64,000 nt of DNA from Streptomyces sp. NBC_00306 (GTDB lineage: Bacteria; Actinomycetota; Actinomycetes; Streptomycetales; Streptomycetaceae), in the NCBI RefSeq assembly GCF_036169555.1, contig NZ_CP108032.1, positions 8,308,001-8,372,000 on the forward strand, in the 5' to 3' direction. The position numbers and the translations under genes were made by a program. This document shows, one piece after another, positions 34,871 to 42,782 of this stretch (its first letter is position 1; each line of letters starts with the position of its first letter). The notes beneath the pieces were generated by a model. That model made no database searches and had not been told where the DNA came from. It saw only the letters and a program-made list of their open reading frames with translations.

Positions 34871-36280
34871 GTGAGTTCCGGAGTGGGGGTGCGGCGTGGG
34901 CTGGTGGGGTCGGTTCCGTTTACGCAGGTGTCGAATGCGTTGTTCCGGGATGGGCGGATCAGTTTCAAGGCGAAGGGTCTGTTCGGGTTGATCGCGTCGC
35001 ACCGGTCGGGGTGGCGGGTTTCTGTTGCCGCGTTGGCCGGGTGTGGGCGTGAGGGTCGGGACGCGGTGCGGGCGGGCTTGGGGGAGTTGGAGTACTTCGG
35101 GTATCTGCGTCGTGAGCGGGTCCGGCAGGCGGACGGCACGCTGGGGCCCGTGGTGTATGTGATCACAGACCAGCCTGCCGGCGACGGGGGAGGATCTTCC
35201 GGCGAAGTCGGAAGTGCAGCGTTACCCCCACCATCGTCGCCTGCCTCGCCCCACGCGGGCTCTGCCTCCCTGCCCGCCGACCACAAACCCAACCCTGCAC
35301 CCACAGACGCGCCTCAGGTCGGATCTGCGCTCTCGCTTCGGTCTTCGGCTGTGACCGCGTCGCCCGGGTTGCCGTCTGGGACGGTCGCGCTGCTCGTGTC
35401 GGCTGGGCAACCGGGGGAGTTGGCGGATCGGCCTGTGCTGGATGCTCCTGCGCTGGATCAGCCAACGTCGGATTTTCCGACGTTGGCTGATCCAGCGTTG
35501 GCCGGCACGGGGGGTAAGAACATCAGTAACCAGAAGACGAAAACAGGGAAGAGAAGAGGGACCCCCCTTCCCCCCGGCCCCGCCCGATCAGAATGGGCGA
35601 CCGGTCACGGCAACCCCGCGCCGACGGCCCGCCTCCACGACACCGCACCGTCCTCCGCCGAGCCGGCGCCCGCCGCACTGTCGCCTGGTGCGGTGTCGCC
35701 CGGGGTGCAGTTGCTGGAGCGGATCGGTGCCGCCAACCCACCGCAATGCCTGACCGGGACGGATCTTCATGCCGTGGCGGCAGCGGTGGATCGTCTGCTG
35801 CAGCAGGGCTGCAGCGTGCAGCGGGTGGAACATGCCATCGCCGCGCGGCCGTTACCCCGAACAGTGCGCACCAGCGTGGCAGCCGTCATCGGCGCACGGA
35901 TCCGCGCCCTGGGCACACCGCCCGGCGCCACCACTGCCCACCCGGGCGCCTCCCGCCTCGGCGCGCGGTGCCCTGACGCGGCCCGCGACAGCCCGCCTGA
36001 ATCGTCCGTCCCCCAGCACCCCCTCCACCGTCCCGCCCCGCCGCCCGCCGTGAATACGCTGTCTGCGCCGGTGTCTCACGTGATGGTGGAGTGCGGTGGC
36101 TGTGGTCGTCCGGGCACGGTGACCGGCACCAAGCTGTGCCCACTGTGCCTGGACTGGCCGGCCTGCCGCTCCTGTACCGGACCAACGCCGCGGCGAGCCG
36201 ACCCGAGCGGCCGTGGCCAGTGCAGCGCTTGCACTCAGTCCAGTTCCCACCCGGCAGTCCAATCCGGCTTCGGTCCATGA
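34871..36280 (+). CDS. Helix-turn-helix protein with C-terminal zinc ribbon
   Basis: About 469 residues. The N-terminal 100 form a winged-helix domain ('VPFTQVSNALFRDGRISFKA', 'GLFGLIASHRSGWRVSVAAL', 'GLGELEYFGYLRRERVRQ'), as in actinobacterial replication-initiation-like and plasmid-borne DNA-binding proteins. A long Pro/Ala/Ser linker follows, then a small helical unit near 280-350 and a Cys-rich tail with five CxxC pairs from 'CGGCGRPG' to 'CSAC', likely one or two zinc sites. The start is GTG 34871 (34868 possible). A perfect 22-bp inverted repeat lies inside the linker coding sequence. The role is probably DNA binding; no target is known. Confidence 0.75.
   Translation: MSSGVGVRRGLVGSVPFTQVSNALFRDGRISFKAKGLFGLIASHRSGWRVSVAALAGCGREGRDAVRAGLGELEYFGYLRRERVRQADGTLGPVVYVITDQPAGDGGGSSGEVGSAALPPPSSPASPHAGSASLPADHKPNPAPTDAPQVGSALSLRSSAVTASPGLPSGTVALLVSAGQPGELADRPVLDAPALDQPTSDFPTLADPALAGTGGKNISNQKTKTGKRRGTPLPPGPARSEWATGHGNPAPTARLHDTAPSSAEPAPAALSPGAVSPGVQLLERIGAANPPQCLTGTDLHAVAAAVDRLLQQGCSVQRVEHAIAARPLPRTVRTSVAAVIGARIRALGTPPGATTAHPGASRLGARCPDAARDSPPESSVPQHPLHRPAPPPAVNTLSAPVSHVMVECGGCGRPGTVTGTKLCPLCLDWPACRSCTGPTPRRADPSGRGQCSACTQSSSHPAVQSGFGP
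35451..35497. repeat. Perfect 22-bp inverted repeat with 3-base loop inside a gene
   Basis: Arms 35451-35472 and 35476-35497 are exact complements (left arm begins cgctggatcagccaacgtcg) around TTT. It encodes part of the linker ('ALDQPTSDFPTLADPAL') without breaking the frame. Such a long exact palindrome is not expected by chance and can form a cruciform or an RNA hairpin. Confidence 0.9.
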
Positions 36281-36456
36281 CCGGCACAGCGCTGCGCGAG
36301 CGAGATCCCGGCCCGTCCCGGGGACATCGACATCGTCGACTGACCACGTCGGCGGGTCAGAGCCGTGGCAGCCGGCGCAGCATGGAGGGGGCGGCACCGT
36401 GTGCATCCCCGCCGATGCCGTCGATACCACTCTGCTCATGGGCTTGTTGACAGGCC
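36281..36456. other. Short gap
   Basis: No gene recognised between the HTH gene and the decayed DUF6207 gene. Confidence 0.4.
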
Positions 36457-36641
36457 ATGGACGACATCGACGCTGTGCACGTCAATGAGCCCGGCCTTCT
36501 CGTGGTCGATATCAGTCCAGGAGACGAAGCCACCGCCAACCGGCCCTTCAGCAGCTCAATGCCCTGTGGGCTACCGATGGATCAGGAAGGACGCACCGCC
36601 TGCCCGGCCGGCCGGGTATTCAGTGCCGGGTGTACGCGTGA
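36457..36641 (+). pseudogene. Frameshifted DUF6207 gene
   Basis: From ATG 36457 the frame gives MDDIDAVHVNEPGLLVVDIS...DEATA, the usual start of DUF6207 proteins. After a frame shift near 36539 it continues 'PALQQLNALWATDGSG' and 'HRLPGRPGIQCRVYA' to a stop at 36641, the usual DUF6207 end. One indel separates the halves. The family is small, common in Streptomyces and of unknown function. Confidence 0.6.
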
Positions 36642-37082
36642 CTCGAGGACGAGGCGGGTAGCCCGTGATGGCTGCCCGGCGGTGGCATCGGCTTCACGGA
36701 TGGGACACCGCCGGGCATTCCTTCCACTGTGCCACCCGCTACTGACAGAACCGCGGGCATGGTCTTCGGCGGCCCGGCCGCGTACCGGGCCGGGTGGTGG
36801 GTCGCGATCGGTCGGTTCTGCCAGGCTGTGGGGCTGTGCGGAGGAGATTCATGGCGTGAGCAGCTCACGTGGCAGTGAGTGGAGGAGCGTCTTTGTTGAC
36901 GGGCCGACGGGCCCTTCGGTAGGGCTCTGAGCGCGCCGGAAGCACGTCGTTGAGCGAGACCGGCAGGGCCCTGTTCAGGTACCTGCCGCGGCGAGGGCAG
37001 CCGTTGCGGTGGCCGCGTGGGTGATCATTGCGCACAAGCCGAATCCTTCCCGTGAGAGTCCGGGTCCGGCTAACGTGGTGGC
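36642..37082. other. Gap upstream of the toxin-antitoxin pair
   Basis: About 440 bases without a gene. It should hold the promoter of the antitoxin gene; no clear operator was seen. Confidence 0.4.
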
Positions 37083-37316
37083 ATGGCCAGGGAAATTCGC
37101 ATTGAGCTCGATGACGCACAGTACGAGCAGCTTGCACGCGAGGCAGACGAGCTGCACGAGGATCCGACGGCCTACGCCGGACGTGTCCTGGCCCGCGAGC
37201 TTGACAAGGCACGCTTTCTCGAGGGCAGTGCCCTCTTCCTCAGCGCTCCCGGGATGCGCGAGGAGTTCGCCCGGCGGTTCGGCCCGCAGGCCGAGTCCAC
37301 CGCTTCCGCGGCGTAG
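37083..37316 (+). CDS. Antitoxin of a Doc-like pair
   Basis: A 77-residue protein beginning MAREIRIELDDAQYEQLARE, a ribbon-helix-helix type DNA-binding start, followed by an acidic helical tail that would bind the toxin. It precedes the Doc-like gene by 15 bases, the typical antitoxin-first order. Such antitoxins usually repress their own operon. Confidence 0.75.
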   Translation: MAREIRIELDDAQYEQLAREADELHEDPTAYAGRVLARELDKARFLEGSALFLSAPGMREEFARRFGPQAESTASAA

Positions 37317-37331
37317 GGCGGGATACCCGTA

Positions 37332-37706
37332 GTGGATCTCACGGTGGATCTTCCGTGGCTTCTGGAGATCGCCCGCGCCCAGCTCGGTGATCCTGATGTG
37401 ACGGACTGGGGTGCTTTGGAGGCGGCCCGCGCGCGTCATGCCTTCCACGTCATGGACGAACCCGTATATCCGCGGCCGCATCACCGGGCCGCTGCCCTGT
37501 TCCATTCGCTGGCTTTGGTCCCGGCGCTGGAGCACAGTAACCAGCTTTTCGGTGCGACTGTCGCTGCTGGCTATCTGCACGCCAGCGGCCTGCCCGTACG
37601 GTTCACCGCCAAGGAAGCGGCGGATCTCGCGGAGCAGGTGTCGGCCGGGCGCTTGGACGTGCGCGCTTTGGCCGCGGTCCTGAAGGAATGGACCGGGCGC
37701 AGCTGA
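37332..37706 (+). CDS. Doc/Fic-like toxin with a degenerate motif
   Basis: A 124-residue protein from GTG 37332. Its layout matches death-on-curing toxins: an N-terminal helix 'LPWLLEIARAQLGDPDVTD', a middle 'PYPRPHHRAAALFHSLAL' type region and a helix 'LFGATVAAGYLHASGLPVRF'. The canonical Fic loop HPFxDGNKR is replaced by 'PALEHSNQLF', which lacks the catalytic His and the anion-binding G-N-K/R. Active Doc enzymes phosphorylate EF-Tu. This one may be inactive or use another mechanism. The same degenerate form occurs in other Streptomyces Doc-like proteins, as far as I recall. Confidence 0.7.
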   Translation: MDLTVDLPWLLEIARAQLGDPDVTDWGALEAARARHAFHVMDEPVYPRPHHRAAALFHSLALVPALEHSNQLFGATVAAGYLHASGLPVRFTAKEAADLAEQVSAGRLDVRALAAVLKEWTGRS

Positions 37707-37952
37707 GCACAGCGCAGTCCTGTGGAAGCCTTGCGGATCATTACCGTGGCCGCCTGGGGGGCTGGCGCGTACCCCGCGCCGTGGGCCGGCTCAACCGCCC
37801 GTGGGTGAGGACGGCGCTCGCGACCTGGCGGCTCCCCGACAGAGCACGAAGGCCTCCGGGGCCAACTCACCGGCGAGTCCGTACTTCGGGGGTACTGCTT
37901 AAGCCGGGGGCCCGGCATGGACACGGCCCCGTGACTGAAAGGCTCCGGCGGT

Positions 37953-38309
37953 TCAGGCTCTGTCAGACAGGTCGTAGGCGTCGGTGGTGCAGTCGAAGCG
38001 GCAGCTCCAGCGTTCGTAGCTCTCCCGCAGTGCCTCTGCTGCCCGCCAGCGCGGGACCGTGAGCCGGAAATGGTCATAGGCCTTGGCCTGCACATCAGAG
38101 ACCAGGATGGGGATGCGCACGAGAGCACTGCCGGTACGGCGGCGCTCCGCGATCACCATGTCTGCCGCCAGGCGCAACTGCGCCTCCGCCTGCCGCGCCG
38201 CCCGGTCTCGGCCGGCTGAACGCTTGCGGGCCCGCAGAATCCGGCGACTTGCCCACACGCACACAGCGGTCCCCAGGACGAACCCGGCGACAACGACACC
38301 CACAGCCAC
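37953..38309 (-). CDS. Small membrane-anchored protein, unknown
   Basis: A 118-residue protein with an N-terminal membrane helix (residues 2-22, 'AVGVVVAGFVLGTAVCVWA'), an Arg/Ala-rich helix and a soluble C-terminal part with two cysteines ('WSCRFDCTTDAYDL'). No family was recognised. It runs leftward, upstream of nothing obvious, and may be expressed alone. Confidence 0.55.
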   Translation of the reverse strand: MAVGVVVAGFVLGTAVCVWASRRILRARKRSAGRDRAARQAEAQLRLAADMVIAERRRTGSALVRIPILVSDVQAKAYDHFRLTVPRWRAAEALRESYERWSCRFDCTTDAYDLSDRA

Positions 38310-38401
38310 ATTTCCATTATCGCGCTACGGCAGGGTCGCCGATAGCTCGCGTTTCCAGCTTGCCCTGGGGTATCCCGCGAGACCCCGCCGCGCCCTGACG
38401 C

Positions 38402-38641
38402 TCAGGCGGCGTCCCACTGATGCGGCCGACCGCCGCGCCATTCCACCCAGCGTGGATCGTCCAGCACCTGCTCCGGGTCCAGGATGCCGGCGGTTTCGAG
38501 GAAGACGATCAGGTCGTGGTCGGAGTGGGCGAGGCCGAGGATCTCGTCCCGGCCGTGCCGGTGGACCGTGATCCGTCGGCCGCCACCTGCCGACGGCGGA
38601 TGCACGACGATCGGCGCGCTGCTCATTCCTTCTATTCCCAT
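38402..38641 (-). CDS. Small protein co-transcribed with Ku
   Basis: A 79-residue acidic soluble protein with 'RITVHRHGRDEILGLAHSD' and 'GILDPEQVLDDPRWVEWRG'. The first ATG is 5 bases after the Ku stop codon, so it is almost certainly in the same transcript. No family function is known to me; a repair-accessory role is inference from position only. A second ATG five codons in (MSSAP...) is an alternative start. Confidence 0.65.
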   Translation of the reverse strand: MGIEGMSSAPIVVHPPSAGGGRRITVHRHGRDEILGLAHSDHDLIVFLETAGILDPEQVLDDPRWVEWRGGRPHQWDAA

Positions 38642-38646
38642 GATCG

Positions 38647-39576
38647 TCAGGCTCGCTTCCGTGGCCGGGCCGCCGTCTTCTTCGCCGGCGCCTGCTTCTT
38701 CGCGGAGGTCTTCTTGGCAGCGGCCGCTGTCTTCTTCGCGGCACGCTTCTTCGGCATGTCATGCACGGTGGCGTGCTGAGCGCCCTCGTCGGCCTCGCCG
38801 CGGGATTCCTTCGCGGCCTGCACCGAGGCATTGAGCGCGGCCATCAGGTCGACGACCTGCCCGGCCGGCTGTGCCGTCTTCCCGGGCGGGCTCGGCTGCT
38901 TGCCCGCAGCTTTCGCGGCGATGACTTCCTCGAGGGCCTCGCGGTAGTGATCGGTGAAGCCCGAGATGTCGTCCTGCCCCATCGCCTCCATCAGCGCGAT
39001 CGCGCCCTCGATCTCGGAGTCGTCCACCTCGACCGGCTTCGGCGCCAAGCTTTGCGGTGAGCGGATCTCGTCCGGCCACCGCATCGCATGCAGGACGAGC
39101 ACGCTGTCCTTGACGCGCAGCAGTCCGAGCCGCTCCCGGCCGTGCCACGCGAACTTCGCCACAGCTACCTTGCTGGATCGGCCCAGGGCCTGGCGCAGCA
39201 GCTTGTAGGGCTTGGCGGACACCTTGCCGTCGGCTGACAGGTAGTAGCCGTCCGAGATGCGGATCGGATCGATGGTCTCGGAGGGAACGAAGGCGACGAT
39301 CTCAATGGCCTTCGCCGTGGGCAATGGCATGTTCGCCAGATCCTCATCGGTGATCTCGATCAGCGTGTCCTTGGAGACCTCGAAGCCCTTGCCGATCTCG
39401 TCTTCGCGCAGCTGCTTGCCGTCCAGCTCGCAGATTTTCCGGTACCGGATCCGGCCCATGTCTTCGAGGTGGTACTGGTGGAAGCTGATGTTGTGGCTTT
39501 CCGTCGCTGGCAGCACCTTGATAGGGATGGTGACCAGGCCGAACGAAATCGCTCCGGACCAGACTGGGCGGGGCAT
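38647..39576 (-). CDS. ku: Ku protein, non-homologous end joining
   Basis: A 309-residue bacterial Ku that binds DNA double-strand ends as a homodimer and recruits LigD. Family segments are MPRPVWSGAISFGLVTIPIK at the start, 'RKICELDGKQLREDEIGKG', 'GYYLSADGKVSAKPYKLL' and 'WPDEIRSP'. A Lys/Ala-rich C-terminal tail (about 275-309) adds non-specific DNA binding, as in other long actinobacterial Ku proteins. ATG 39576 is chosen because it gives the canonical start; the longer frame adds 24 unrelated residues. No ligD gene is present in the window. Confidence 0.95.
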   Translation of the reverse strand: MPRPVWSGAISFGLVTIPIKVLPATESHNISFHQYHLEDMGRIRYRKICELDGKQLREDEIGKGFEVSKDTLIEITDEDLANMPLPTAKAIEIVAFVPSETIDPIRISDGYYLSADGKVSAKPYKLLRQALGRSSKVAVAKFAWHGRERLGLLRVKDSVLVLHAMRWPDEIRSPQSLAPKPVEVDDSEIEGAIALMEAMGQDDISGFTDHYREALEEVIAAKAAGKQPSPPGKTAQPAGQVVDLMAALNASVQAAKESRGEADEGAQHATVHDMPKKRAAKKTAAAAKKTSAKKQAPAKKTAARPRKRA

Positions 39577-39892
39577 GGCAAACCTCCAGTACAGCCCCGA
39601 GATGGCCAGCCTACGGCTGTAGTGGTCAGTGAGCACCTGGCTCCGCAAGAGCTCTACTGACGCGCTGCTGGGCCGGGCTACGTCTAGAACCGTCCGGACC
39701 GTCCCTGAAGGAGAGCGTCGGCTATTCCGCCCTCAGAAGGCCGACGGCGGCTCAACGAGCGAGCTGGGATCCGACGGGCACACTGGTCCGTGGTACCCGC
39801 CTTCGTGCGTCCAATTCATGGGCGTGAGGGCGCAGGCATATGTGAGGTTGACGTGGTCGGCCTGCGCCTCGCTTCTTCCTGTACGCGCAGGA

Positions 39893-40264
39893 CTATGGAG
39901 TGGGGCCCTCGGGTGTGACGGCTCGGGGGCCTCGCCGCAGGGGGCCGGGCAGCAGTTCGGGGCGAGCGTGTTGTCCCCGGCTGGCTTCGGCCCGTCCAGG
40001 GTGTGCCCAGCGCAGGCGGTCCTGCGGCCAGTAGTAGAAGCGGGACCGGATCATGAGGGAGCGGTCCAGGTCGACGTGGACGTGATAGACCGTGCGGCCG
40101 TCCCGGTATTCGTGCCGGGCTTGTACCCAGGCGTAGCGCCACCGGCCGTTCGCCCGTACGAACATGCCTGGAGCGTGCCCGAGCGGCCACGTCCACACCG
40201 TGGGCGGAGGTCCGTGTTCCGGTCGCCACGGTGGTGCTTGCTCCGGCTCGTCGAAGTCCCTCAC
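39893..40264 (-). CDS. Small protein of the Y-polymerase operon (third partner)
   Basis: A 123-residue protein with 'HAPGMFVRANGRWRYAWVQ' and 'GRTVYHVHVDLDRSLMIRS', rich in aromatic and Arg residues. Its GTG start overlaps the TGA stop of the upstream gene (gtga), so translation is coupled. No enzymatic motif was seen. Homologous gene pairs next to ImuB-like polymerases are known to me from other Streptomyces, but not their role. The C-terminal third is low-complexity. Confidence 0.6.
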   Translation of the reverse strand: MRDFDEPEQAPPWRPEHGPPPTVWTWPLGHAPGMFVRANGRWRYAWVQARHEYRDGRTVYHVHVDLDRSLMIRSRFYYWPQDRLRWAHPGRAEASRGQHARPELLPGPLRRGPRAVTPEGPTP

Positions 40265-40605
40265 GTCGGTGTGGCCCTTCCATTCCTGAGGTCCTCTGTG
40301 GTCGCGGCGGGATCCCACCCGTAGCGGCGCGCGTAGGCCATCGCCCAGCCGTGCTCGCTGGAACGAACGACCAGCCTTACGGACGCGCGACCGTCGGCAT
40401 GGCGGTAGCGGTGGGAGGCGTGGCCCCGGTGCCATGCGCCTCCGACCCGGACGTGAACAGCATGAGGGGGGAGGTCCGGCCGGTAGCTCTGGAGCACCTC
40501 TTCGCTGTAGCCCGGGTTCGACCGCAATGGCCGGCGTAGCCGAACGGCATCGCCTGGCCGCGGCTGGGACTCGAGCGGGCTGTCCCCGAGCGGACGGAGC
40601 TCCAT
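40261..40605 (-). CDS. Small protein of the Y-polymerase operon (second partner)
   Basis: A 114-residue basic protein with 'PPHAVHVRVGGAWHRGHASH' and 'SSEHGWAMAYARRYGWDP'. It has the same feel as the following protein (a beta-rich domain with conserved Trp, Arg and His), so the two may be distant relatives. The frame may belong to a longer ancestral gene: upstream, in the same frame, 'TGRGVAFRETWVWGDPGA' leads into MELRPLGD, which would join to the gene at 40606-40858 by a single frameshift. Confidence 0.55.
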   Translation of the reverse strand: MELRPLGDSPLESQPRPGDAVRLRRPLRSNPGYSEEVLQSYRPDLPPHAVHVRVGGAWHRGHASHRYRHADGRASVRLVVRSSEHGWAMAYARRYGWDPAATTEDLRNGRATPT

Positions 40606-40858
40606 TGCCCCGGGATCGCCCCAGACCCAGGTCTCGCGAAAGGCGACGCCCCGGCCTGTTGGCGAGAGGGTCCAGGAAGCGGATCCGGAAGGCGATCCGG
40701 CCGCCCGTGAAGTCGCGGCGCTCGTACGCGCGTCCAGTGCGGTACCGGCCGTCGAGCCGCAGGCCGATCGTGGCGGCCGGCTCCCAGACCGAGACCGAGA
40801 CCGTCACCGGCTCGGTCAGATCCTCGGCCCCGAGCTCGACCGCATCCTGAGCGAACAC
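40606..40858 (-). CDS. Small protein after the Y-polymerase gene, frame uncertain
   Basis: Starts at 40858 (GTG), 21 bases after the polymerase stop, with 'LTEPVTVSVSVWEPAATIG' and 'YERRDFTGGRIAFRIRFLDP'. After that the residues become low-complexity, while another frame becomes protein-like. Either the gene ends its meaningful part here or a one-base shift near 40670 joins it to the next gene. No function is known. Confidence 0.45.
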
Positions 40859-40879
40859 AACACGCCGTCCTCGACGCCG

Positions 40880-41911
40880 TCAGCCGGCACGGCGGAAGGC
40901 GGCGGCCGGTCCAACGGTGCCCTGCCCGAACCGTCGGTTGAGCGCGTCGATGACCGGCTCAGTGCGCAGACGCCGATCCCTCAGATCATCCAGACTGAGC
41001 TGCTCAACTACCTGACCTGCGTCAACAAGCTGCTCCCCGCGCAGCGCCACGCTGCGGACCCGCGCACGCTGCAGGCCCAAGCCGTCATACATCTCGTAGG
41101 CAAGGTCGCGGAGGTCTTCCGTATGGGCGGAGGGACCGAGGGGGACCTGACGGGTACGGGTCAGCTGAGTGCGGTCCGAAAACGTGAGCGACACGGTCAG
41201 GGCTTTGGCGGCCTGATCACGGCCGCGGAGACGCTCGCCCAGCTCAACCGCGCAGGACAGCAGTGCCGCACGCAGCACCTCCGGGTCCAGGGTGTCCATC
41301 GGGAAACGGCGCAGCACAGATGAGCTGTGCGGCAGGCCGGTCGGCACGATGGCACGGCGGTCGATGCCATGGGCCCGCTCCCACAACAGGCGCCCTGGCT
41401 GCCCTCCCAGTACCCGCTGCACCGTGCCCAGGGGCAGGGATGCCAACAGCCCGATGGTGTGGACACCGAACGCGGTGAGCGTCCCAGCCTGCTGCTTGCC
41501 GACGCCGTACAGCTCCCCGACCGGCCGCGGATGCAGGAACGCCTCGACGTCACTCCGGCCGGAACCGACAGCATGGATGCCGCAGCCGCTGGTCTCACGC
41601 GATGCCATCGCGGCGATCGCCCAGTTCGGCCCCACCCCGATACCCACATCGAGTCCGAACTGCGCCGCCACCTGCGCACGGATCACCCGGGCAAGCCCGG
41701 CCGGGTCTCGATTCCAGTAGCGCAGGCTCCCGGATACGTCAGCCACCAAAGCAGAGGGCGGCAGCGACTGCACCACGGGTGTCACGTCCCCGACCAGCTC
41801 CAAAACTGCTCGGAAGCAATCCTCATCGGCGACGGCCGGTCGCTCGCTGGGCAGACGCAGGTGCAGCACCGGCGAGCCGGGGCCCAGGTTCTGATCGTGT
41901 GCTGGGGTCAT
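40880..41911 (-). CDS. Y-family polymerase-like protein lacking catalytic residues (ImuB-like)
   Basis: About 343 residues. The palm/fingers and helix-hairpin-helix parts are clear: 'FGLDVGIGVGPNWAIAAMAS', 'RPVGELYGVGKQQAGTLTAF', 'GVHTIGLLASLPLGTVQRVL' and 'ERAHGIDRRAIVP', with a little-finger domain behind. The active-site signatures of DinB (DMDAF and S-x-D-E) are replaced by 'VLHLRLPSE' and 'ALVADVSGS', so it should not polymerise. ImuB proteins are such inactive adapters that recruit DnaE2. ATG 41911 gives MTPAHDQNLG. It heads a leftward operon with three small genes. Confidence 0.8.
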   Translation of the reverse strand: MTPAHDQNLGPGSPVLHLRLPSERPAVADEDCFRAVLELVGDVTPVVQSLPPSALVADVSGSLRYWNRDPAGLARVIRAQVAAQFGLDVGIGVGPNWAIAAMASRETSGCGIHAVGSGRSDVEAFLHPRPVGELYGVGKQQAGTLTAFGVHTIGLLASLPLGTVQRVLGGQPGRLLWERAHGIDRRAIVPTGLPHSSSVLRRFPMDTLDPEVLRAALLSCAVELGERLRGRDQAAKALTVSLTFSDRTQLTRTRQVPLGPSAHTEDLRDLAYEMYDGLGLQRARVRSVALRGEQLVDAGQVVEQLSLDDLRDRRLRTEPVIDALNRRFGQGTVGPAAAFRRAG

Positions 41912-41940
41912 GAAGGGCACCTCCCACCACCTACGGTATA

Positions 41941-41952
41941 GAACACCTATTC
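41941..41952 (-). promoter_or_regulatory. Possible LexA (SOS) box
   Basis: gaacacctattc, one base away from the GAAC-N4-GTTC core seen in actinobacterial SOS boxes and 30 bases upstream of the polymerase-like gene. ImuB operons are usually LexA-controlled. Short and imperfect, so tentative. Confidence 0.35.
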
Positions 41953-42176
41953 GAACATGCATCTGGCCGGGCGCTCGATGTGAGCCGCGCGAAATGTTGT
42001 GGTCGTTGCACTTGGCCCGGCTGAGCGTGACGGTTGGCCTGGGCCGTCCGCGGGTGGCGCCCCGCCGATCTGTTCGGCTGCAGCGTCATGGGTTTCTCGT
42101 TACTCCACAGCGCGGCCGATGAGTTTGTGGCTCCCGGCCAGTCCAAGCTCGTGACATCCCAGGAAAGGACACCGCC

Positions 42177-42782
42177 ATGTCGGAGCTTCTCGTCGACTTC
42201 ATCACCTCTCTCGACGGCCACGCATCGGGAGAGGGATGGCCCGGGTTCTGGGGCCTCGAGGGCCCGGAGTACCTCGCATGGCTCGGCGAGCAGCCCGAGG
42301 CCACCTACCTGATGGGAGCGAACACCTACCGCCTTATGTCGGGCTTCGCTGCAGGCCAGGTCCCCAATGGCCAAGGCGAGTTCAGGCCCGAAGAAGAGGC
42401 GTCCGTCGACGAGCTCACGCAAGCGTCCAAGGTGGTGTTCTCCTCCTCACTCGAGGAGCCACTGACGTGGGCCAACTCCACGCTCGTCCGTGACGACGCT
42501 GTCGAGGCGGTCCGTGCCATGAAATCGAGTGGCTCGGCGCTCCTCAGCACGATCGGCAGCCTCAGCCTGTGCCGGTCCCTGCTGCGAGCCGGACTCGTCG
42601 ACCGCTTCCGGGTCGTGATGTTCCCGGTGATCACCGGGGCCACGGGCGAAGAACGCATCTACGACGGCTATCCGGACGTTGCCCTCGAGATGATCGAGCA
42701 CCGCACCTTCGACGGCCGCATCCAGCTGGTCGAGTACGAGCCCCGCGTGCTTGAGCACCCGCCGCTCGGCGTACCTGCGTGA
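42177..42782 (+). CDS. Dihydrofolate reductase/RibD C-terminal family protein
   Basis: A 201-residue soluble protein of the RibD C-terminal/YyaP fold. Signatures are 'LLVDFITSLDGHASG' (strand A and NADPH-side turn), 'EATYLMGANTYRLMSGF', 'KVVFSSSLEEPLTWANSTLV' and 'RVVMFPVITGATGEERIY'. Members are NADPH-dependent reductases of mostly unknown substrate. ATG 42177 follows aggaaaggacaccgcc. It stands alone. Confidence 0.88.
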   Translation: MSELLVDFITSLDGHASGEGWPGFWGLEGPEYLAWLGEQPEATYLMGANTYRLMSGFAAGQVPNGQGEFRPEEEASVDELTQASKVVFSSSLEEPLTWANSTLVRDDAVEAVRAMKSSGSALLSTIGSLSLCRSLLRAGLVDRFRVVMFPVITGATGEERIYDGYPDVALEMIEHRTFDGRIQLVEYEPRVLEHPPLGVPA

